Positions 42,312 through 54,800 of a stretch of DNA of 64,000 bases are shown in pieces. Location: assembly GCA_017506865.1 (NCBI GenBank), contig JAFCMP010000423.1, positions 744,001 to 808,000 of the forward strand, in the 5' to 3' direction. Position 1 is the stretch's first letter. The number at the start of each line of letters is the position of its first letter. The position numbers and the translations under genes are program-made. Origin of the DNA: Tribonema minus. Taxonomy: Eukaryota; Sar; Xanthophyceae; Tribonematales; Tribonemataceae. Below the pieces are notes generated by a model. It was not told the origin of the DNA, did no database searches, and was given only the letters and a program-made list of their open reading frames with translations.

Positions 42312-44085
42312 CCATCTGTTTGGTTCTTCAGCAGGGTGCAAGCTGATGCGCAGCACAGTGCCGCATGTACCCGTTGTCAGCAGCTACTAGTACAAGGCCT
42401 CTGGGCCGTCAATGCAGCCTCATAACTGCCAAACACCATGGCCTCCCCTTGCCAAGCTTCACAGCTGCGTTAGCGCTGAGTTTGAATGCACATGCACTCA
42501 GCGGATGACCTTTGTGCAATGATGACTTCCGGTGTCTCCTTTGTGCTGTTGGCATTAGCGTTTGTGCTAGGATGTACATGCTAGTAGTGGCGTTGGAGTG
42601 GTTGTCATTGAGAAACTTTCAAACTGTCACACGACATGTTGTTTCTGTATAGCAAGCTTAGATACCATTCATCTGGGCTTTTTCGCGCCTTGAGTGAGAA
42701 TTGATGAAAAGTACATGACAGTACATATCAGTACATGACAGTACATAATAGGCCACATGCGCGCAGCAGCACTGCAAGCTGAACTGTTGTCTCATGCATG
42801 TACTAGAACTTCTCAACAAAAAAGCCAGACTCACTATTCTGAGCTTTATGATCGGACTTAAAGTTTCTGCAAACATGTTGAAAAACAAAGTGCTTGCTTC
42901 TGTACAAACACAGCTGACTCACTTCAGAACTTGCGATTCAACATCGAAGTTTCTCTGTCTTGAACCAGGCTTCAAACTGTGCGCCCCTTTGATTGCTCCT
43001 TTGCGATCATCATTGTAGAGAGGGCCATTATGACGCATACACAAGACAAGCGGCAACTGAACTGAGCCTCAAACCGATACGACAGACGGCCAAGGTGATC
43101 GGCACCGTCCATTGAATAGGCCCGCGGTGTGGCCGGCACGACGTGTGTACTTCAACAAGACCTTGAAGTTCTGGATGAGTGAAAAATACCCTGACAGTGA
43201 AAACAAAAGCATCATCGAATCACCACCTTGTGACACACACCTCATTGGCATCGCTCTGACATCAAAGCCGTCGTGACACAGTTGTGGCCCCGCTAGAGAT
43301 ACGCGTTTTTGCCTTTGGCGCATTGGCTCTGTTTCGTGGACTGCTTTGCCAAGTTGATTACGTCACAGCCAACCCCCCCCTGTCCAGTTACCACATGTGA
43401 CACGTGTACTCTACGTTACAGCCTTCCCCGTGTCTGCTGGCAGATTTATTAGATGTTGTGAATAAAGCTGGTCACTTGCGCCTTGGACTGCTGCAGAAAA
43501 CTGATGGCAGCCTCAAGCAGCAGTAGCTGAGACTGCCAGCACCATGGCGCCACATAGGGGGGATGAGCACACAAGCAGGTTGCTTTGACGGCAGCAGGTC
43601 CAAATCAGATGACGCAGCGATTCCCACAGGACGAGGCTGGCAAGTCAAACGCAGAGTGTGATGTCTGCTGTTCAAACGCAGCTGAAAACATGAATCCACC
43701 CACAAGCTGTTGTGTCATGAACAAGGCGTCACTCACCTTTGATTTGCCCTATTGTAGCAATGAACATCGTGGAGAGTGCCTTCATGACCATACCCAGACA
43801 GAAGCAGCAAAACCGACACGACAGGCGGTGCTGGACACCCCTCAATTAGAGACCTGCGCGTATGACATTTGGTACTTCAACAAGATCTTCAAACAAGATC
43901 TTGCAGGATCTGAAAATCAAAAGCTGTAGCATAGCAAGCACAGCAATCACATCACCTAGTGACAAAACCACAGGCGGCGACGTCGTTGCCAGCGCTCTGT
44001 CATTTCAGCTGCTGCAACAGAACACGGCTCCTGAGTCGTGGCCTCAGCAACGATACGAAATTCATTTGCTGAAGCGAACCCCGCG
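42312..44085. other. Non-coding stretch before the LRR gene
   Basis: Contains the dispersed repeat at 42478-42570 and a cluster of 'agtacatgacagtacat' repeats at 42710-42745. Only short frames are present and none resembles a known protein. The promoter and any 5' exon of the LRR gene should lie in its right end. Confidence 0.45.
42478..42570 (+). repeat. Dispersed repeat, copy 2
   Basis: Diverged relative of 3130-3240, sharing 'actcagcggatgacctt' and 'gtgcaa.gatga' in the same order. Confidence 0.6.
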
Positions 44086-45646
44086 ATGGATGCCTCGGGG
44101 AACGCTGAGAGGACTAGATCAGGCGAGATCCCTGCTGCCGGCTGCGGCGGCGGTTCCTTCCCTCCTCAGGCTGGCGTGGCCTCTCGGCAGGGCGCCTCAC
44201 GGATGCAGCAGCGTGAGAAGCTGCCAGGGAGCGAGGCTTTCAGCTTGGAGCTGCTCACGCAGGCGCTCGCGGTGATGGCAAGCAACTGTCTGCTGCCAAA
44301 GGCTGTCTGGAGTCTCAGCAAGCTTGTGCACCAGAAGGTGAGGCCTCTTGCACGCCTCATTCTTGAGGGGCCACGGCCTCCGGCTGCAGCTGCCCACGCC
44401 TTCATCAGCAAAACTGTCGTCCACCTGGAGCTGCGGGGATCATTCGACGTCGATCCGCTGCTTGCTCTGGCTCTAAGCCCTGCGGCAGCTGCTGTCGGCG
44501 CCGCGCACAACTTTGACACCCTATTCAGAGACGTTCACCCTGCGGCGCCTGCAAGGACCGCTGACGCGCATCATGCCGCGTGCGCTGCAGGAGCTGCGCA
44601 TTGCAGAGTGCGACCTCAGCAGCGTGCTGCCGCAGCTGCATGCGCTCATCCGATTTACAAATGCGGGCCCCCAGGCAGATGCGCTGACGCTAGTCAAGTC
44701 TATCTCGGCAAGTTCCACCTTGAGTCTCCTGCCGACTTGCTTTGGCGGTCTGTCAGCACTGACGGTTCTGGACCTTACCAACTGCGCAGAGCTAGATAGC
44801 CTACCCGACAGCATTTGTGATCTGGCGTCACTGACAACGCTGCGGTTGTGCAACTTCGCCGGCCTGACATTTTTACCGGATCGCATCAGCGACCTCAGTG
44901 CGTTAAGGGACCTTTGCCTGCACACATGTCCGCAGCTGACAGCCCTGCCGCAGACCATGAGCAATCTGACGTCGCTGACTCACCTTGAATTGGCGAGGGT
45001 GGCGGTGACCAGTCTGCCGGACCGTCTTGGTGATCTGGCAGCGCTGACAAAGCTGTCGGTAAGGAACTGCGATGTCCTGATGACAGTGCCTGACTCCATC
45101 GGCACTCTAGGGCGCCTGCAGTCGCTCAGCCTCAGGGACTTACCCATTGAGTCTCTGCCTAGGAGCCTTGGCGGCCTGGAAGCTCTAACGTGCCTTCAGG
45201 TGGAATACTTTAGTGCCTCACACTCCCTGCCTGACACCATAGGCGACCTGCATGCGTTGACGCAGCTGTCACTCAATGAGTGCGGCTTGGTCGCCCTGCC
45301 CGACTCGATTTGCCGCCTCTCAGCGGTCACAAAGCTCAGTCTCACGAGCTGCGAACAGCTGGTAGCGCTGCCAGAGCGCCTGGGCGACATGCGCGCTCTG
45401 ACGCAGCTCAATCTGTGGTACTGCATGGCGCTGACCGCTCTGCCAGACAGCATCTGCGACCTGCCATCACTCATGGCGCTCGAAATCAACACCTGCACGC
45501 ACCTTGCGAGGCTGCCGGACCACATCGGCAAACTTACGACGCTACGCAAGCTGGACGTCACAGCTTGCAATGAGCTGCTCGATCGAGCACCGGACTCGCT
45601 AAAGTGGGTGAATTGGTGGGTCGAGATTGAGTACGACAATTGGTGA
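44086..45646 (+). CDS. Leucine-rich-repeat protein (one frame break)
   Basis: The ATG at 44086 is the first in-frame Met. The N-terminal ~145 residues are Ala/Gly-rich and then helical (LELLTQALAVMASNCLLPKA), without a known domain. Near 44515-44525 the coding frame moves by +1: the first frame degenerates into Ala/His-rich residues while the next frame continues with LRRLQGPLTRIMPRALQELR. Residues after that form about 13 leucine-rich repeats of 23-24 residues (LPDSICDLASLTTLRLCNF type), ending KWVNWWVEIEYDNW and TGA. LRRs of this kind mediate protein binding in plant-type resistance proteins and bacterial effectors; there is no NB-ARC, kinase or membrane span. The break may be a one-base sequence error, a very small intron or a real inactivating mutation. 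Since all repeats after it are intact, error or recent mutation is most likely. Confidence 0.8.
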
Positions 45647-47292
45647 CACGGCTTGCAGCAGAGCTCAGCGCTGCACCCCCGTTTTGGCAGTTGCAGTCAG
45701 TACCCGGTGAATGACCCGAGCAGCAGCGGGGTGCCCACCTTTGAAGCTGGCGAAATCCTGGCTTAGCTTTTTGTCGCACTCGATCGCTCTGCGCTTACGC
45801 ACTCAGTCGAGAGTAGGTATGCCAACTCGCAAGGCAGCCTAGGCAGAAGGAATTGCAGTCAGTAGTGCTGAGGCGAGTTGACAGAGATGCCTGAGTGCCA
45901 GCGCACACAATGCAGGAATCATGGTGCGCACACAACAATGCACGCGCTTGCATGCAGTAGCTAGTCTTGCGTCGCGCCCTGTGTGGAATGCACAGCCTAT
46001 ATACTGGACGTGTCAGCATGTTGCTCAAGCATGTTCCTTGTGATGCTTTTGTCGTGCTGCCCTGCCTGGCCCCTTGAGTGCTGGTGAAAGTATGCATGTC
46101 CATTGCATGTTGTCCATGCTCTGCTACATCCTTTGTGAATTTCGCTTTGTCACTCACGACGGATCACTAGTCCACGACTCGCAATGCAATGCCATGACCA
46201 CTTGTACGATGAAGCGCCTTCTGAAGGAATTGAGGCAGCAGACTGGGCGATAAGAACAGCTGCTTTACCACTGGTTTATCGTATGATGCACCAGCGGTTT
46301 GGTGTCCCTAGGGCCTAGTTGAAGAGAAAGGCTGGCTAGCTGGCGTGAGATCACAGCTCTATTGCACACGATGACCAAGGTGAGCTTACCTCGGCTGCTC
46401 TGATGTTGCATCTTTTGCTGTTCGTAAGCCACATCACAGCCCCCGTGTTCAAGATGAAAGACAGTATCTTGTTCATGTTTGAAGGCCATGAGTCAGAGGC
46501 CTGTTGTTCTGCACATGTGCTCTGGGTTGACAGCCTCCCTACATGCAATGTTGGCAATTCAAAATGGCCCCAACAACTTCAAAGTAGGCATTATGCAGTA
46601 CTTGATAACCAATGATGGCGTTAACATGCCGGCAGATTGCGTGGGTGACATGACACAAAGGCAGATTTCAAGAAACCTTCTAGCCAATGACGCGAGCTGT
46701 TGCATGAACTTCAAGTTGAACGTTCAGCGGCAAAGTGTATAGGCTACCCACTTTGAAGTTGCTCGCACAGGGTGTCACCAGCTCAGCTGAGGTGCAACGG
46801 GTGCATGCAACTTACAGCAGTCTCTCCAGCGCATGTGTAGCTTATTCAATATTTGGGCTCTTCTTGCGCCCAAGTGAGGTTTCTGCCCTCCAGGACATGC
46901 CAAAATTCACTGCTTCAAAATTAAATGCTGCTAAGAAAGATGACCTCGCTCGTACGCTGTGATGTGCAATGTACAGTCAAGTATTCGTTCAGTCACATAG
47001 AAAAATGTCACAACTCTTCAGGATCCCAGCCATAGGGCCAGGTTACCAATAGGGTTGGGATAGCAGCCTGCAGGCTTGTCCTCTGTGTCTACCCTTGGCT
47101 GTGCCATGTGTGTCATTCAACACAGAGAGTGTCATGGAGAGCGCTGCCATCAAGATGCTTGCACGCACAAACTACTGATGAACAAGTAATTTGACGATGC
47201 GCATGTGAACATGCACATGTACGTAGCATGCGCGCTCAAGCGGCTTAGCTCTTGAGAGCCAAACAGGTTGACCCAACATAAACATGCAGCAC
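45647..47292. other. Intergenic stretch
   Basis: No coding region is supported. Short frames such as 46735-46962 have no recognisable domain and no coding-like composition. Confidence 0.45.
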
Positions 47293-47650
47293 GTATGGAC
47301 TTGTATTTATAAAGCCCCAAGGGAGGCCGGGTTGCCTATGCAATCGAAAAGCTTGCGTCAACGCAGCAGCCTAGTCTGCGCTGTGCCCTAGGAGTTTGGA
47401 TACCGGCGCCGCAACACAGCCCAGCATTCGCGCTCCACGTGTGTATGCCATGACGCGCTCCGCCAACTCCCGCGCCAGCGATATGCTCAGCTCAATGTGG
47501 ATCTGACGCTTAGCTAACCCGGCCTTGCGTAACACATCTGCCTTCCCCCCCCCTGAGCACAGTGCTGAGTGCATTGCCAACTCCTTAACAAAAAGGCTTG
47601 TCTGCTTGCCCAGCCGTCCGTACGACTCCTGCACGAATGGCACAAAAGCC
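47293..47650 (-). mobile_element. LINE 3' fragment, 358 bp
   Basis: Essentially identical to the last 280 bp of the LINE ORF plus the 78-bp tail; the encoded ~93 residues match the C-terminus of the full copy. It breaks off at 47650 inside the endonuclease-like domain. The left neighbour is GCAC on the plus strand (GTGC in element sense), not GTAC, and no TSD is clear. This is a very recent, severely 5'-truncated insertion. Confidence 0.9.
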
Positions 47651-48697
47651 ATACTACTTGTGGCAATGGACCATTTCAATGCGCGACATATGGGCGAATT
47701 GGTCTACACATATAGAGAGACCTGCAAAGAGCAGTGAAGTACCTGACATGTGATGTCTGGCTTCCACAATTTATCGCGTATGGCTAGTCTCATGAGCACA
47801 ACTACAGCACGTACGCAAATGGCGCAAATACATCTGAGCGAGTCATTGACCGCAGCATGCAACATAATATCCTGCACTGCCCTTCTCTCGCAAGCTCAAA
47901 TACTGTCGGCGCAGTTGCAGCAGTGAGTCGATTCAACAAAACAAACAATGCTCCCCCATCACATGTTGCATTCCCATTTTGTGAACTCTTCCAGGGTAAA
48001 GGTGTTCGCGCGTGTGCAAAGTGGTCGGTGTCCGTGTGGCGTGCACGGCAGATAGTGTTGGTATTCTCGATACTCGCAACATCCTTCACAGCAGCTTTGG
48101 CAGTGGCGCAGCTACGTAGCAGCTGGCAGGCGCTATCGTGCTTTGACTGTTCGCCTGCGCCTGCACTTTTTGCTTGTCTGCAGTGCTCAGCAGCAGGCCA
48201 AGCTGAGCACTGCCTCACACAATGGCAGCGCTCAACCTCAATTATCCAATGCTCGGCGGCAGGCCACGCTGAGCTCTGCTCAAAGCTGTGGCAGCGCTCA
48301 ACGTCCATGTGCAACCCCACCGCGCTTCGCTCTCCAAGAGCATCCGTCTGTCTGTGATTGGTGAGCCTCGCAACTCTGTGCTTCTAGGTAGACCGACCCC
48401 GCGTGCATTCGGTTTCAGCAGGGAAGCTGAACTGCATCATCAGCGTGCAGCATTCACTCTTAGGCCCTTCCTCTCTCAGCTTCCTATCGCACAGCCAAAA
48501 ATCGCCGGTTGCTGCACTGCAGTACTGCCGCATTTTGGTGCCACACCCCCGTGGTTTCTGATCAGGTCAGAACTGAAGAAAGGAGGCACGGTTCACTGCG
48601 GTACGGCTGCGGTTGCTGTAACTGGTTGCTACCCCCCCCCCCCCCCCCCCCAGGCCATTGACTTCGAATTTCTTGATGGGCAGACCAGTGGTGGGTT
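47651..48697. other. Spacer between LINE fragment and EF-hand gene
   Basis: No coding region is supported. It includes a two-copy ~63-bp tandem repeat at 48178-48310 (gctcagcagcaggccaagct / gctcggcggcaggccacgct and 'ggcagcgctcaac') and a poly(C) tract at 48632-48651. Confidence 0.5.
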
Positions 48698-48802
48698 TCA
48701 GCTGAGGATATCGTTCAGCCACTGCGAGCTCTTGAGCTTCTGCTTGACGGCAGAGGTCACCTCCTCCGCTGCGTGGCTCGCCGCATTCGTTATCTTGTCC
48801 AT
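48698..48802 (-). CDS. EF-hand gene, last exon
   Basis: 105 nt, phase 0, encoding MDKITNAASHAAEEVTSAVK and QKLKSSQWLNDILS, then TGA at 48700-48698. Acceptor tgttgcag. Confidence 0.85.
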   Translation of the reverse strand: MDKITNAASHAAEEVTSAVKQKLKSSQWLNDILS

Positions 48803-51800
48803 CTGCAACACAGCAACAGATTCAATGACACCGTAAGTGTGAATTTCCAGGAGCACATGAAATACCCGGCCTCCCTCAGGGCCTTTCATTGACAGACGCA
48901 CACAGAAGGGTCAGACGTAAAGGGTGCCTAGCAACTTTCTACCCAGTTGTCCAGTACCCACATAACAAGTGCCTTCGTTTGCTTTGCGGCATGGCTTGCC
49001 GCATTCGGAATCTTGTCCATCTGCAATACAGTGACGGTTTCAATGACAGCAAAGGATTGAACCCTAGGAATACACGAGATACCCGGCCTCTCTTGGGGCC
49101 TTTGGAAATACGAGCCCAAAAAAACGAAGACAGACAGACACTAGGGGGGTCAGACACGTGACGGTGTTTACAGCTGCTGCACGTGGCGGTATTTACAGCT
49201 GTTGTACGAAACAGGTGGTAAAACGGTGCAAGCAGCGCACTGACAACACAAAACATGTTATGATAGGCAGGCATCAGCTCTGGAAGGGGTTGCTGTGAAT
49301 GCGTACTTCAACTCTTGAGTGAAATATCCAAGATGTGGTGCACACAAGCAAAGTTTCATTCAGAGCAATGACTTAGCCCTGCAGGGGATGCAGCCGTGTG
49401 ACATGCCATGCTTGCATTCCCTTGTTCATGCGCAGCAGAATGGCTGTGTACTTTTTGACGTGTCAGGGGGGCGGGGTGTGTGTGTGTGTCTTCGCTATGC
49501 TTTCAAGTACAAAATGCAGCACTTCACTGACATCCCAGATGGAGACGGTGAATAGCTAACATGAGTGCTAAGGAAGAGCCCTTGGACTCTGTCACTTCAA
49601 CCGTGTGAATGGCACTCCCTGACCCCCCCCCGACCCCCAAACACACACTCAAACACCATTCAAGCGTTGGAATGAGGGTGGAAGCAAACAAATCAGCTTT
49701 GCATCTGACCTGCTGCCTGCGCTTTTCCTTCATGTAGATCCGTCTTTCTCTCCAGGCGTCACGGTACTCACCTTCTGCTAGACCACATGAGGCCAAGCTC
49801 TTGTGGACACGGCAACACCAGTCAGCAAGCCGGCTCTGTCGCACATCTGCCCAAGTTCCTAATTATAGAACTGACCTGTTGCCTGCGCTTTTCCTTCATG
49901 TAGATGCGTCTTTCTCTCCAGGCATCGCGCTCCGCTGCGCCCAGCTGTTCGGACGCCACTTTCTCCCTGATCTCCTGGAACTTGAGACCCTTCTTGAGCC
50001 AGAAGTCGCGACCCAGGAACTGCGGCAAGGAGTAGAGTGAGAGTCAGAGTCAGGGACAGATTGAGCCATGCGTGCGTGATCGCACATTGTGCATCGGAGA
50101 GAAGACGACCTGCTGGCATGGCCGTCATTGAGGTTTGTGTACTGCATAGGGCCTCTCACATGGTATTACCATGAGTCGCACGGTTCCTTGCAGGTTTTAA
50201 GCAGCGTACAAACATCGTTGGACGTCTGTGGGTGCGAAAGCAACCGTTGACTCTCTGCTGCCATGACTGCGCTTGCGAAGCGTTTGTTCGGTTTCCATAC
50301 CTTAGAACGCATGGTGTCCTGTAGGTCCTGAACGGGGTAGAACATCTTGGGAAACCTGCGACGGATTCAGAGCAGGCATGCCGTGCTGATCACTGTGACA
50401 GATTGGCTTGCAACAGTGGTGTAATCCCACTTTGTATGATCTGAAACTGATGAACGCATGCCAACGAGGTCCTCCACTTGCATATAATGGGTTCTGGGAG
50501 TACGTGCACCCAGCATCGGAACATCAAGCGATTTGCCACCTGCAAAGCCTGCAGGGACTGGTCGAGATGAATTGTGGCCTGAACAAAACTCAAAAAGGTG
50601 CAGCTGCAAGACGTTTTGAGCCACATGTGGCTTTTGTTGGCCCTGACTGTGCAGCGCATGAAGAGAATGTGTCATCGAGCAGATTGCCGCTAGCAGCGCA
50701 CATACTTCCAAACTGTGTACACACGTATACCAGTATATGGTTCCAAGCAGTAGGCCCGGTGCCCAACTTCACGAAATGGATAAACTTCAAGATTGAACTT
50801 ACCCAGGGAGTCAGCGTCTATGATACTTTCTTCACTGACACTCCCATTGCTTCAAGCATATGCCTTGAAACAGTATGTTTTCAAAACCTCAACTTTGCTG
50901 GATTGGAACACATAACAATACGACACTTCAAGTTACCTCTTGTCCAGTCCCAGGAAGTCTGCGTACATGATTCTTCCTCCGTTCACTGTCGAGAGACTGA
51001 GCTCTCTGAGACCCTTGATGACCTGGCCCGTTGCTGAGCGGTGCAGCATATTGAGCAATGCCAATAGATCGTCAAACGAAATGTAGCCTGTGCGCGGCGG
51101 GGGGGGGGGGGGGTACATGTGTTAATTGATGGTGCGCATGTTAAATCTCTGACCTGAATCATCGCTGCGCAATGCAGCATGTTGAGCAATGCCAGCAGGT
51201 TTCCTCATGTAAATTAGTGAAATGTAGCCTGCGAGCAGGAGGGGTATGTACATGAGTTGTTGGTATGTACATTGAACTGGCCGTTGCTGAGCAGTGAAGC
51301 AAGTCGAACGTGATGTAGCTTCCGGAAAGAGGGGGGGGGGGGGGGGGGGGTATGCGATATGATATGTTGAGCAGGTCCAAGAGGTCATAGTCTAGACCTT
51401 AATGTCGCCTGACAGGGAGTGCGTATGTAGGGATACTGCAGAAGTTGTTACCCAGTCCTAATGCCTAGAAGGCAGTTGGGACTTACTGTGATGTGGCTTG
51501 CAGGGAAAAGTATGGCGTCATCACAGCTAGAGTACACTTCCGACTGGAAAAGCTACGTGCCACCATGCAGTCGGAAACTGTCTGCCATCATACATACATA
51601 CCTCAGCATCTTCGCTCAGCATGCCAGGAAGTATCTGCGATACATACCTGGCACCCGCTCAAGCAGCATTCACACAGGTAAGTATATAGATACATGTTTG
51701 TATGTTCGAGTACCCTTGCCATCTGCATCCTGGATCGTATAGCCATACGACAGGAGATCTTTCTCCTGAGCACGGCAGTCGCACGCAGAGTGCACTGCAT

Positions 51801-54800
51801 TCTGTCTGGGAGTATGTATTGATTGCGCTGGTACATACCTTTACCATCTCCATCTTAGGCGTATGTGAGTCGCTCGTGATTCGGTCGCATGTATGCCCTG
51901 GGGTAGGTATGGGTGTGGTGATATACATACCCTTTGCCGTATACTTACCCTTGCCATCCATATCCTGGACTGTGTAGGCGTACGTGAGCAGCTCGTTCTT
52001 CCCGAAGAGGCAGTACGTGCAGACTACGCGGACAAAGTCTCCAAAGTCCAAAGTTCCGTCCTCATCCAAGCTCTCCATGAAGGTGAACAGGAAGTCACTG
52101 GCAGCAGCCACAGTACGAGGATTAGGGTTAGGGCTAGGGTTAGGGTTAAAGTTCGGGCTTATGATCAGGTGCAGGTTGGAAAGGGCAGTCAGCAGACAAA
52201 GTAGCACGGGGGTCAGGACTGCTGAAGTGGCGAAAGTGGCATGAGCACATCTGGTGGGGTGCAAGCGTGCAGCAACCAGCACATGCTGATGAGATCAGCA
52301 GTACAGAATGGAGTACACTCCTAGTACAGCATGAGATATACTTTGGAGGGCAATCTACTTCTGGAGCATACTCTGTGAACTGTAGCCCAGCCCTTGCCCA
52401 AAGCAGCACTACGTTCTGTGTGTTTGCACTTATGCTCACCCTAACCCTAATCTCAACTCTAACCCTAAGGTGGCCTCAGCACTCAAACCTCCTAGTGTCA
52501 GCAGCATAACACAGTAACCTAGTCTAGATGCAGCTCAAACATTTGCTCCTGCCCGTTGGTGACATCGTCAATGTGGCATGGCAGTATGGAACTGAGCAGT
52601 CTGGTTGTACTAAATGGCTGTGGCCTCACCTGAACTTGCTCCTGGGCCACCGGATGTACGCATAGAACTGCTCAATGGTAATGAGGCCTTTCCGCTCCTC
52701 GTCCATCGCGGCAAAGTGGTCTATGAACCTGCGCGCACGAACGACGAACGGCTTCCATAAGTATATGTGCGTCTAAGTAAGGTGGTAACGTGGTTCTGAA
52801 ATTGGATTCCTTCTTCTCCATGAGTCCTCAACTGGTGTGATTTATGCTGGTGGTGTATGCAGAAGCAATCGGGCGTGATAAGGAAGACTTTATCGGGAGT
52901 GCTCTGTGTGCTTTGTGAGATGACCCTGATTGTCTCAACTCACGCGTCTGGTGTTCAGTGTTGTAATTGGCGCTGGTGAGTGAGCGCACAATGAGTGGCC
53001 CACCTCCATATACTTCAATGTGGCAGTTCAAAGTGGTATTTCAAAGCGCCATGCTGCATGTTCCCCATTGTCTCATGGGGATGGAGGAACGGATTTTGAC
53101 AACCAGCTTAGACAAAAAGAGGCGCCAGCCGGGTGCATGAGGCCACCTACTTTACCTCAAACTTGAAGTATAGTAGAAGCTAAAAGTTAGGTGTCACCAG
53201 TGCGTTTCACTCCTTCATCGCCAGCAGCGCTGCGCGCAGCAGTCTTAGCGGCAAACTGGACGTACACACATACATACATACGTTTACACCCACCACAGGC
53301 TTAGATGTACAATGTTGTACACGCACTTTGTGTTAACATGGGACACCGGAGTAGATGTAGCACGGCTCACCTCTCAATGTCAGCAGCCTTCAGTGCAAAG
53401 GCCTGCATGGCAAACGATACCTGCTGATACAAATACATTTCATATATAAACGGCCACCAGAGCGCATATAGCATGGCTCACCCTTCAATGTCAGCGGCAC
53501 TGAGCGCAAAGGCCCGTGTGGCAAACCACGCCTGCATACCTACTCATACAAATACATAATTTCATACATATGTGGCAACCAGAGCGCATGTAGCATGGCT
53601 CACCCTTCAATGTCAGCAGCATTGAGCGCAAACGCCTGCATGGCATGGCAAACCGTGCTTACATGCCTAGTGATACAACTACAAAATGCATGCATATATA
53701 TTGGACACCAGAGAGCGCATGGCTCACCTTTCAATGTCAGCAGCATGGAGCGTGAAGGCCTGCATGGCAAAGCATACCTGCATATACTGATGTACATATC
53801 TACTAATGTGAAAAAATATTTCATACATACACGGCAACCAGAGTGCATGTAGCATGGCGTACCCTTCAATGTCGGCAGCGTCCCACGCGAAGGCCTGCAT
53901 GGCAAATCATACCTACATATACATGTGTAAATATCTACTGATACAAAAACACATTTCATACAGACATGGCAACCAAAGCGCATGTGTCGTGGCTCACCCT
54001 TCAATGTCAGCAGCATTGAGGGCGAAGGCCTGCATGGCAAACCGCAGGGGGTCTTCGGCGTCCTTGTGACGCTTGTCTTCCATCTCTTTCGCCTGCGCCA
54101 GCTTGCCCTCGAGCTGCTGCAGCTTGGCCAGCAGCCGAGCATCGCCGGGCATTGCTGATAGCATACGCCTTGCCTGTAAACGCACGAAGATTTACATGGA
54201 CATCGGCGGCGTGAGAGTTGGTTATGATACATCAAGGTTGCGACATCTGATGAAAAACACAGATTCATTGCTGTGGCGCCCGGCACCGCTGACAGCATAC
54301 GCCTCGCCTGGCCGTGAGAATATTGTGCACGATGTGGGAGTCGGTGTTCGCAAAATCAATTTGTGGTGGGGTAATGACATGTGATCAAACAGACTTTATC
54401 GGTCACTGTAGCAGCTATGTAACACTGGGCATCGCTGATCGCATAGAAGTACGCCTTGCCGAGCGGCGACAGTTTTGAATATTGTACATGCTAGCACGCG
54501 CCTTGCCTAGCAGCCAAGTACCAAATCATTGTGTGCACAGCGCGAGAGCTAGGGTTGGTCGCTTTGTGTGAGAGTTGTGAGGGGGCGGGGAAACAGAAGG
54601 CGTAACTGACGTAACCGCCTGACGGTTGCGCACAACCAGGCACCGCTGACAGCGTGAGTCTGACCTAGTAGAGTGAGCATTGATATATATGAAGTATACA
54701 GAATTGACGGGGGGGGGGGAGGGGGGGGGGGGGGGGGGGGTGCGCCCATGGCACATCAACTGCAAGTATGCAGTTGGACTCAACGAAAGATTTGACGCAG

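Noticed and set aside
41749-42390. A 213-codon plus-strand frame in the LINE 5' UTR
   Set aside because: Low-complexity residues, contains homopolymer-coded runs and crosses the element boundary and TSD at 42297, so it cannot be an ancestral gene.
47857-48357. A 166-codon plus-strand frame with Ser/Cys-rich repeats
   Set aside because: The repeat is a two-copy DNA tandem duplication (48178-48310), and the rest has no recognisable domain or coding bias.
48840-48895. A LINE 3'-tail fragment (acccggcctccctcagggcc)
   Set aside because: It resembles the LINE tail over about 20 bases, but the whole segment is explained better as part of the 195-bp tandem duplication at the last exon of the EF-hand gene.
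50408-51037. A 209-codon plus-strand frame
   Set aside because: It lies in an intron of the EF-hand gene and runs antisense through exon 14. No domain or coding-like composition.
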